From NCBI RefSeq assembly GCF_003970915.1, contig NZ_RXOF01000003.1, forward strand, positions 124,001-188,000: a DNA stretch of 64,000 nt. The letters run 5' to 3'. The DNA comes from Hymenobacter gummosus. Its GTDB lineage: Bacteria; Bacteroidota; Bacteroidia; Cytophagales; Hymenobacteraceae. The translations under genes were made by a program, and so were the position numbers. This document shows, in pieces, positions 17,530-23,768 of this stretch. How positions within the stretch are numbered: the stretch's first letter is position 1; every line of letters starts with the position of its first letter. The notes beneath the pieces are model-generated. The model saw only the letters and a list, made by a program, of their open reading frames with translations. It was not told where the DNA came from and did not search any database.

Positions 17530-18993
17530 ATGCTGCTACTCATCCGATTCATCGTGGGCGCCCTGCTCTTGCTCGGGGCCTCTGCTGGCCCAGCCCGCCG
17601 CCGGCCGGCCGACGACCTCGCCCGCTGCTGGCGGCAGCAAGGCGGGGAACTGGGCAACCGCGCCCTGCGCTTCGCCTTCACGGAGCAAAGCCAGGAGCTG
17701 GAGCACAGCCAGTACCCCTGGCAGGCCACCGCCTACGCCAAGCAGGGCACGCTGACGGTCAACGCCCGTGCCTTTCTCAAGCTCGACTCGCTGCGCCAGG
17801 GCAGCCGGCTCTACACCTCCCAAACCCAGCTCGGCCCGGAGGAGCTGCTGCGCCTCGACTACGGCGACAAAGACCTGCTGCCCGCCACGCCCGCGCTCTA
17901 CGCCGAGCACCTGCTCGGTACGGCCCGGTACTCGCCCCTGCCGCTGCTGCGCTACTTCGTGGAGCAGCGGGTGGCGCCCTCCCCCTCGGCCGCGGCGGGG
18001 CTGGCCCGCTACGAAACCCGCCTGCACGGGGCCGTGGTGCGGCTCTTTATCGATAAAAAGCCGGGGCTGCTCGACCGCATCGAAATCCTGAGCCATGACG
18101 AGCTGTTCGGGGATGTGCTGACCACCATAACCTACCGCGACTACGCCGCGCTGCAAAACCTGCGCTTCGCCCGGAAGGTGAGCATCAGCAAGCTGGGGGG
18201 CAAGCTGCAGGACGAGGTGCAGCTGCGCGGCGCGACCCTGGTGGCGCAAGTCACGCCGCTGCTTACCCGCCCGGCCGGCTACGCCCTGCGGGAGCCCGCC
18301 CTGCCCCCGCCGCCGGTGGCGCGGCGCTTCCGCCCCAACCTGCACCTGCTGGCCCTGGCCCACACCGACGACCGGGTGCTGGTGGCGGAGTTTCGCGACT
18401 TTCTGGTGGTGGCCGAGGCCCCGCTCAACAGCCGCAATGGCGAGGCCATCCTGACCGCCGCCCGCGCCCTGGCCCCCGGCAAGCCCGTGCGCTACTTCGT
18501 AGCGGGGCACTACCACCCGCACTACCTGGGCGGACTGCGGCCCTTCGTGCGGCACGGGGCCACCATCCTCTGCGGCCCCGGCACCGCCGACTACGTGCGC
18601 TACCTGGCCTACGCCCCGCACACCCTGCAGCCCGACAGCCTGCAGCTGCGGCCGCGCATCGCGCAGGTGGAAGAAGTCAGCGGCAGCAAGACCATTACCG
18701 ACGGGCAGTTCACCATGCAGATTCACCACATCGGCGCGGCCTCGGCCCACACCAACGACTACCTGGTGTACTACTTCCCCACCGAGAAGCTGCTGTTCGA
18801 GGACGATTTGGTGTGGATTAAGCGCGAAGGTGCGCCGCGCAAGCCCAGCGCCCGGCAGACCGGCCTCTACCAGGCCATCAAGGCCCGGGGCCTGGCCGTG
18901 GATACCGTCCTGCAATCCTGGCCCGTCACCGACGCGGGCGTCAAAACCATCATTCCCTTTGCCGACCTGGAGCAGGCCATGCAGGTGAAGTAA
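17530..18993 (+). CDS. secreted metallo-beta-lactamase-fold protein with altered metal motif
   Basis: A 487-residue protein with an N-terminal hydrophobic signal (MLLLIRFIVGALLLLGASAG). Residues 1-260 resemble the N-terminal beta-rich domain of large periplasmic MBL-fold proteins. The MBL core starts around residue 265; the main zinc motif appears as HYHPHYLGG instead of HxHxDHxGG, so the Asp and the third His are replaced by His and Tyr. The downstream His (SAHTNDYLVYYFP) and Asp (LLFEDDL) of the fold are retained. It may bind one metal or be non-catalytic. It lies between a repeat element and a lipoprotein gene. Confidence 0.7.
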   Translation: MLLLIRFIVGALLLLGASAGPARRRPADDLARCWRQQGGELGNRALRFAFTEQSQELEHSQYPWQATAYAKQGTLTVNARAFLKLDSLRQGSRLYTSQTQLGPEELLRLDYGDKDLLPATPALYAEHLLGTARYSPLPLLRYFVEQRVAPSPSAAAGLARYETRLHGAVVRLFIDKKPGLLDRIEILSHDELFGDVLTTITYRDYAALQNLRFARKVSISKLGGKLQDEVQLRGATLVAQVTPLLTRPAGYALREPALPPPPVARRFRPNLHLLALAHTDDRVLVAEFRDFLVVAEAPLNSRNGEAILTAARALAPGKPVRYFVAGHYHPHYLGGLRPFVRHGATILCGPGTADYVRYLAYAPHTLQPDSLQLRPRIAQVEEVSGSKTITDGQFTMQIHHIGAASAHTNDYLVYYFPTEKLLFEDDLVWIKREGAPRKPSARQTGLYQAIKARGLAVDTVLQSWPVTDAGVKTIIPFADLEQAMQVK

Positions 18994-19053
18994 GCCGTGC
19001 CGCGGTCCGCATTGCCGGATGAAATAGACCAGCGGGCCCAACGTTACCGGCTC

Positions 19054-19788
19054 ATGCCAGTCCATTCCCGCATCCCTTACGGCTTGCTGACAGTTGCCGG
19101 CCTGCTTCTCGGCAGCTGCCAGGGCCCCGCCGAGTCGCCAACCGAGGTGCCGGCCGACGCGGCGCTGGCCACGCCCGACCCGCCGCGCTGCGCGCAGGGC
19201 ATGGTCGAGGCGCTGCGGGACTTCGGTCAGGGCCACTACCAGCTGCATTCGGTGGAATTTCAGCCGCCCGACAGCCGCTACCTCGCGGTGCTGGCCGAGC
19301 GTTACCACATCGGCTGGCGGTTCGTGGAATCCGCCGCGCCGGGCACCTATTACGGCTGCTACGACTCGCTCATGCTGGGGCAGCTGCAGAAGCGCTACGG
19401 CCCGGACTTTCTCGCCCGGGCCCAGCAGATGGCCGACAGCCTCGACGCTATCAGTCCCTGGTCTGCTTACCCGGATTTTCCGGGCGGCGTCGAGGCCCTG
19501 CAGGCTTTTATCTACTCCCGCCTCAACTGGCAGCTGGCTCCGGCCCTGCCGGATACGGCCGGCCGGCCCTGCGCCGTGCATGTACAGTTCCGGCTGGACG
19601 AACGCGGCCGGGTGCAGCAGCCGCAGGTGCTGAAGGGATTGGACGCGGCCCATAACCAGGAGGCCCTGCGCGTGGTGCGGCGGCTGCCCCGCTGGCAACC
19701 GGCCTACCAACGGGGCCGGCCCATAGCCATTACCTACACCCTCATCGTGCGGTTTAGCCGAGCCAACCAAACCCGCTACCAGCGCTAA
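19054..19788 (+). CDS. lipoprotein with TonB-like C-terminal domain
   Basis: A 244-residue protein. The ATG at 19054 is chosen because it is followed at once by a signal sequence and lipobox (LLTVAGLLLGSC); an upstream in-frame start at 18997 would bury it. Residues 160-244 resemble the TonB_C fold: GRPCAVHVQFRLDERGRVQQ, LKGLDAAHNQEALRVVRRLP and WQPAYQRGRPI are the usual blocks of the Bacteroidota energy-transducer-like proteins. Without a transmembrane helix it is probably not a true TonB but an envelope protein that uses the domain for peptidoglycan or receptor contact. It follows the MBL-fold gene by 60 bp and precedes another lipoprotein by 39 bp, so the three may be one operon. Confidence 0.7.
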   Translation: MPVHSRIPYGLLTVAGLLLGSCQGPAESPTEVPADAALATPDPPRCAQGMVEALRDFGQGHYQLHSVEFQPPDSRYLAVLAERYHIGWRFVESAAPGTYYGCYDSLMLGQLQKRYGPDFLARAQQMADSLDAISPWSAYPDFPGGVEALQAFIYSRLNWQLAPALPDTAGRPCAVHVQFRLDERGRVQQPQVLKGLDAAHNQEALRVVRRLPRWQPAYQRGRPIAITYTLIVRFSRANQTRYQR

Positions 19789-19827
19789 GCCCCGCCGGCC
19801 GGGCTGCCCGCTTCTTGGCCCTCTTTG

Positions 19828-21054
19828 ATGAAACCTACCACGGCTTTTCTGCTTAGTGCCGCTATAGGGTGGCTGTTGCTGGCCGGCGGCTGCGCCCCGG
19901 CCCCTAAGCCCCCGGTGCCGGCCGAGCCCGCGTCGTACGCCGCGGTGCTGCGGCGTGCCGGCTTGGTGGCGCCCCTGCCCCGGCACCGGCGCTGGCTGCA
20001 CTTCTGCGACACTACCCGGGACGCGCGGTTTCGCCTGGGCCGGCAGCTGCCGCAGGTCTGGGCCTGGCTGGCCGATTATTATGAGCGCGTCGAGGCCGGC
20101 AACGTGCCCGAGCCGGCGGAGCTGGTGCGCCTCAGCCGGCCGACGCCCCCGGATTCGTTGCCGCCGCCTTCGCCCCCACCGCCCCCGCCTACGGTGCGCT
20201 TCCATTCACCCTCGGCCGCCGCGGAGCAGCAACGCCAACGTCAGGAAAGGCAGCAGCGACTTCAACAACGGCAGCAAACGGCCCGGCTGCTAACGGCCAT
20301 GCAGCGCGCCGGCCTGCTGCCCGGGCCGTGGCGGGCCCAGGCCACCCAGCTGCAGCTGCTTGCCTGCGCCGCCGACCGGAGCGAGCTGCTGTACCTGCTG
20401 GCCCAGCTCGCGACAGTGGCCGATACCCTGCGCCGGGACACCCTGCTGCTGCCGGCGCTGCAGCGGGCGGGCCTGCTGCGGCCCGAACCGGCCCGCCGCC
20501 TCCGCCGGGCGCTGGCCCGGCAGCATATCATCGACCCCATCGAGGTGCTGCCCTACCTCCGCTCGCCCAGCTGCACCTTCAGCCGGGCGGAGTACCCCGC
20601 GGCGCCGGGGGCCTACCTGCGGCAGCTGCACCAGGACGTGGCCGGGCTGCTGGGCCTGACGCTGACGGACTTCCGCTACCAGATGCGCATTCCGCCCGAC
20701 GTGCTGCCCTGCGCCCCCTACTGCCCCGACAACCGGGAGCTGACGGTAAGCTTCCGCGTGGACGGGCGGCGCTACGCGTACCGCAGCGACTGGGTACCGG
20801 TGGGCAGCGAAATCGACCACGATGACTTCTGCCAACTCTTCAACCGCATCCTGGCGGAGCGGGACTCGGCCTATCGGCTGGTCAGCGTCGGCTCCAGTAT
20901 CAGCCAGAACGTCGGCTGCAGCCCGGACCGCTTCGGGCTGTGGCTGCTCACCGCCGCCCAGGCCCGCCGCTTGGAAGCCGCCGATGGCCGCCTGCGCCAG
21001 CTGCGCGCCGGCTACGACTCGGTGGTTTTTCAGATGCTGCCGCCGGGGCTGTAA
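19828..21054 (+). CDS. hypothetical lipoprotein with proline linker and Gln/Arg coiled coil
   Basis: A 408-residue protein of unknown function. The start is the ATG at 19828 (an in-frame TTG lies directly before it). Signal peptide and lipobox are clear (AIGWLLLAGGC). Then come a globular segment, a proline-rich linker (PPSPPPPPPT around residues 112-122), a Gln/Arg-rich helix likely to be a coiled coil (residues 130-160), and a C-terminal domain with paired cysteines (LPCAPYCPDNRELTV). The two segments LRRAGLVAPLPRHRRWL and MQRAGLLPGPWRAQ, plus LQRAGLLRPEPAR, show a recurring AGL-L-P unit, perhaps an internal repeat. Last gene of the 15.5-21 kb rightward block; a tandem-repeat array follows. 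Confidence 0.65.
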   Translation: MKPTTAFLLSAAIGWLLLAGGCAPAPKPPVPAEPASYAAVLRRAGLVAPLPRHRRWLHFCDTTRDARFRLGRQLPQVWAWLADYYERVEAGNVPEPAELVRLSRPTPPDSLPPPSPPPPPPTVRFHSPSAAAEQQRQRQERQQRLQQRQQTARLLTAMQRAGLLPGPWRAQATQLQLLACAADRSELLYLLAQLATVADTLRRDTLLLPALQRAGLLRPEPARRLRRALARQHIIDPIEVLPYLRSPSCTFSRAEYPAAPGAYLRQLHQDVAGLLGLTLTDFRYQMRIPPDVLPCAPYCPDNRELTVSFRVDGRRYAYRSDWVPVGSEIDHDDFCQLFNRILAERDSAYRLVSVGSSISQNVGCSPDRFGLWLLTAAQARRLEAADGRLRQLRAGYDSVVFQMLPPGL

Positions 21055-21182
21055 GGGGACGCGGGGGGCTCCCGGGCGCGTACCGGCCCCTTCGTTTGCC
21101 GCGCGGCTATGGTTTCCGCGGGTAACTCCAGGCTAGCCCGGCCCTTTTCCCTGCGTGAACCGCCGTTACTGCTCCCATTCAA

Positions 21183-21414
21183 GTCCTTTCCAAACCCTCC
21201 GCAAGACTTTAACAACCCTCGGGAAGTCTTTCCAAACCCTCACCAGGTCTTCCCGAACCCTCCGGAAGACCTGGCGAGGGTTCATTTGGTCTTCCTGAAC
21301 CCTCGCCAAGTCTTTCCGAACCATCGGGAAGTCTTTCCAAACCCTCCGGAAGTCTTTCCGAACCCTCGGCAGGTCTTTCCAAACCCTCGGGAAGACCTGC
21401 CGAGGGTTCGGAAA
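21183..21414. repeat. 21-bp tandem array with two inverted units
   Basis: Eleven units of 21 bp (the first 22) occupy 21183-21414. The consensus is GTCTTTCC(A/G)AACCCTC(G)GGAA. Units 5 (21268-21288) and 11 (21394-21414) contain the motif in inverted form (GACCTGGCGAGGGTTC, GACCTGCCGAGGGTTC), giving hairpins with their left neighbours. Because 21 is a multiple of 3, both strands are open and would encode degenerate heptapeptides (NPREVFP-like), but I find no support for translation. The array fills most of the 494-bp gap 21055-21548; 21415-21548 shows nothing besides the leader of the next gene. Confidence 0.85.
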
Positions 21415-21548
21415 TGCCTTTGACAAAGCGGTTAGCCGCCAAAATTCAGTGCTAGCACTGATGTGCAGCGTTCTGGCAACCTGCATTTTGGAGTCCACTT
21501 CGACCGGGTTGGCCGGCGTGTTATTCTCCACCTTTTTCTCCTTTTACC

Positions 21549-21917
21549 ATGGCGTACAAGCTGCGCGACTCCGATTCTATTACCAGGGCCAAGCAACGGC
21601 TGGCCGGCCTTAATGCCATCGAGCCCTCGGGCAAGCTGGACTTGGGCAACGGCTACGGCACCGAAAGCCTGGCGGCCAAGATTGAGGAAGCTGAAAACCG
21701 GCTGAACGATTACAATAAGTCGCTAAAGAACCTCAGCGCCATGAAAAACGAGGTCGACAAGGTCGAGCAGGAGCTGGACCGGCTTTCCTCCGGGGTGCTG
21801 ACGGCCGTGGGTCAGAAGTACACCAAGGACAGCAACGAGTACGAGCAGGCCGGCGGCACCCGGGAAAGTAAGCGGGCCAAACCGGTGGCGAAGTCTCGTA
21901 GCAAGACCGTCGAGTAA
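21549..21917 (+). CDS. hypothetical coiled-coil protein, 122 aa
   Basis: A soluble 122-residue protein without signal peptide. Residues 35-80 (AAKIEEAENRLNDYNKSLKN, then MKNEVDKVEQELDRL) form a probable coiled coil; the C-terminus is Lys/Ser/Arg-rich (KRAKPVAKSRSKTVE). The N-terminal block SITRAKQRLAGLNAIEPSG is likely the conserved part. I do not recognise a characterised family; small proteins of this type without known function occur in Bacteroidota and cyanobacteria. The gene lies between the 21-bp array and a perfect 26-bp inverted repeat, so it is probably monocistronic. Confidence 0.6.
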   Translation: MAYKLRDSDSITRAKQRLAGLNAIEPSGKLDLGNGYGTESLAAKIEEAENRLNDYNKSLKNLSAMKNEVDKVEQELDRLSSGVLTAVGQKYTKDSNEYEQAGGTRESKRAKPVAKSRSKTVE

Positions 21918-21931
21918 TACCTCTGGCTGCT

Positions 21932-21984
21932 TCTAAACGCGGACGCCGCGCTTCCCCGGGGGAAGCGCGGCGTCCGCGTTTAGA
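21932..21984. terminator. perfect 26-bp inverted repeat between convergent genes
   Basis: Arms at 21932-21957 and 21959-21984 are perfectly complementary with a one-base spacer (arm starts TCTAAACGCGGACGCCGCGC). It sits 14 bp after one stop codon and 20 bp before the stop of the convergent gene, suiting a bidirectional terminator, though no T-run follows on either side. The near-zero loop makes it a strong cruciform candidate. Confidence 0.65.
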
Positions 21985-22004
21985 GCCGGTATGCTCGGGG
22001 GCGG

Positions 22005-23612
22005 CTATTCCAGCACTACCCGCGTGCTTTGCCGGCCCTGGCCGGTGCTCAGCTGCACCACGTACAGGCCCTTGGGCAGGTCCTGCACCGGCCAGTCGTA
22101 GCGCCAGGCCCCGGGCATGGCCGGCACGGCGGTATTCTTGACCACCTGGCCGAGGGCGTTGGTCAGCACCAGCCGGGCCGGGCCGCTCAGGGGTGCGGCG
22201 GCGCGCAGGTGGAGCAGGCCGGTGCCGTTGGGATTGGGGTACACGCTCCACTGGGCCAGCTGCGCGGGCCTACTGGCGGTGGCGGTGTTGCTGAGCTTGC
22301 CCACAAAGGCGCTCAGGCCCGCTGAAGTGCCGTTGCCGGCCAGGATGATGCTGCCGGCCGTCCCGCCGGAGTTCCGGTAGTTGCCGGCCACGTACAGCTC
22401 GTCGTTGCCGTTGGGCACCAGGGCAAACACGCGCTCCAGGTTGTCGTGCCGCGTCCACTGCTGGGTGCCGGCCGCATCAATGGCCATAATGCGGCCGCTC
22501 GCGCCGATGTACGTCGTGCCGGTGGCGGTGGTCACGGCCGCACGGGAGTAATCCCCCGGGGTTCCCGTCACGTCCTGGGCCCAGACCAGATTCCCGGTGG
22601 AGCTGTACTTCGCCAGGTAGGTCTGCCCCGACACGCTGGTCGAACCGAATTGGATGAGGCCGTTGCCACCGTTGGTACTACCCAGCGCGTACACGTTACC
22701 GGCCGCATCGGGCGTGGCGTCCATGTTGTAGACTTTCCCGGTGCATACGGCAGCTTTGGCCCACTGCAGGCTGCCGGCGCTGCTGAGCTGGGCCGTAAAG
22801 CCGTTGGGGAGTTGCCCGGCTTGGCTGCTCAGCGTCACGGCGCCGGCGCCCGTCCCAAACACCCCGTTCCCGGCGAAGCTGCCGGCGGCTACCACCTGTC
22901 CCTGGCTGCCCATGCTGAGGCTCTGTACCAAGCCCGCCATCGGCGTATTCCAAAGCACGGTCCCGGCCGCGTCGTACTTGGTTACGCCCCCCATCCCGGC
23001 GTACACGTTGCCGGCCGCGTCCACGGCCAAGGCGTTCGGGGTGTGCCAGGTGTTGCCCAGGTCGCCACTGAACACGCCCTGCACGCCCCACTGGGCCACG
23101 CCGCTGCTGTTGAACTTGGCCAGGAAGGTGTAGCTCTGCCGGCCCGGCAGGCCCGGCAGGCTGCTGCTGCCGATGGTCTGCGGCCCGGACAGCCGGCCGG
23201 CCACGTACACGTTGCCGCTGGCATCGACAGCCACGCGCGTGCCGCCGTCCTCGCCCGGGCCGTTGAGCGTGGTGGTCCACTGCACCGCGCCCGTGGCGTT
23301 GAGCTTGGCCAGGTACAGCCCGGTGTTGTAGTTGAAGTTCTGGTCGTAGGGCGCCACGGTGGGCAGGGCGGCGGTGCTCTGGGTGCCGGCGCCGTTGTAC
23401 CAGCCGGTCACATAGAGGTTGCCGGCCGCGTCGCGCGCCAGGGCCCGGCCCCACATCGTACTCGTGGTGGTCAGGCCGGTGGCCCACTGCCAGCCGTAGG
23501 GCGCAGTTGTTTGGGCCTGACTGGCCCGGCCGGGCAGCAGCGGGGTCAGCAGCAGCAGCGGCAGCAGGCGCCGCGCGGCCGCGCGGGTCCAGTGGGTAAA
23601 GAATTGATTCAT
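22005..23612 (-). CDS. T9SS-exported beta-propeller (SBBP-type) protein
   Basis: A 535-residue secreted protein. Signal peptide residues 1-35 end near RASQAQTT. The middle is made of repeated blades with GNVYVAGR- or GNLYVTGW-type strands preceded by DAAGN or DASGN (for example LARDAAGNLYVTGW, VAVDASGNVYVAGR), the SBBP/NHL-like pattern. The C-terminal 80 residues are a type A T9SS sorting domain (WSVYPNPNGTGLLHL, VLTNALGQVV, LPKGLYVVQL), so the protein crosses the outer membrane and is likely anchored on the surface. The ATG at 23612 is chosen over 23717 because it starts the signal peptide. The binding target is unknown. Confidence 0.85.
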   Translation of the reverse strand: MNQFFTHWTRAAARRLLPLLLLTPLLPGRASQAQTTAPYGWQWATGLTTTSTMWGRALARDAAGNLYVTGWYNGAGTQSTAALPTVAPYDQNFNYNTGLYLAKLNATGAVQWTTTLNGPGEDGGTRVAVDASGNVYVAGRLSGPQTIGSSSLPGLPGRQSYTFLAKFNSSGVAQWGVQGVFSGDLGNTWHTPNALAVDAAGNVYAGMGGVTKYDAAGTVLWNTPMAGLVQSLSMGSQGQVVAAGSFAGNGVFGTGAGAVTLSSQAGQLPNGFTAQLSSAGSLQWAKAAVCTGKVYNMDATPDAAGNVYALGSTNGGNGLIQFGSTSVSGQTYLAKYSSTGNLVWAQDVTGTPGDYSRAAVTTATGTTYIGASGRIMAIDAAGTQQWTRHDNLERVFALVPNGNDELYVAGNYRNSGGTAGSIILAGNGTSAGLSAFVGKLSNTATASRPAQLAQWSVYPNPNGTGLLHLRAAAPLSGPARLVLTNALGQVVKNTAVPAMPGAWRYDWPVQDLPKGLYVVQLSTGQGRQSTRVVLE

Positions 23613-23702
23613 GGGCTGTATAATATGAAAAGGGTGATGTTCGGACGAAAACCCCGTGGAACCTGGGGCTTGGGCATTCGAGGTCTTAATTAACAGAAAG
23701 CC

Positions 23703-23757
23703 GCCGGCAAAACCCAAGGCCGGCGGCGCGTGGCCGAAGACCTTGGGTTTTGCCGGC
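23703..23757. terminator. 17-bp perfect inverted repeat downstream of Pnkp
   Basis: GCCGGCAAAACCCAAGG (23703-23719) pairs perfectly with 23741-23757. It begins 12 bp past the Pnkp stop codon in the direction of Pnkp transcription. On the minus strand a short GCTTTCTGTT tail follows, so it may end the Pnkp message. A smaller GCCGCCGG/CCGGCGGC pair overlaps it. Confidence 0.6.
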
Positions 23758-23768
23758 CCCCGGGCCCC

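Noticed and set aside
17536-20205. Long antisense frame opposite the MBL-fold and lipoprotein genes
   Set aside because: Same reason: mirror frame of strong + strand genes with shadow-like composition.
21183-21414. 21-bp array as possible CRISPR or replication-origin iterons
   Set aside because: Units are contiguous with no spacers; no cas, rep or DnaA-box context is seen.
21109-21531. Open frames on both strands through the 21-bp array (heptapeptide NPREVFP-like or RVWKDFP-like proteins)
   Set aside because: Openness follows from a period divisible by three and lack of stops in the unit; no signal peptide, start context or partner gene favours either strand.
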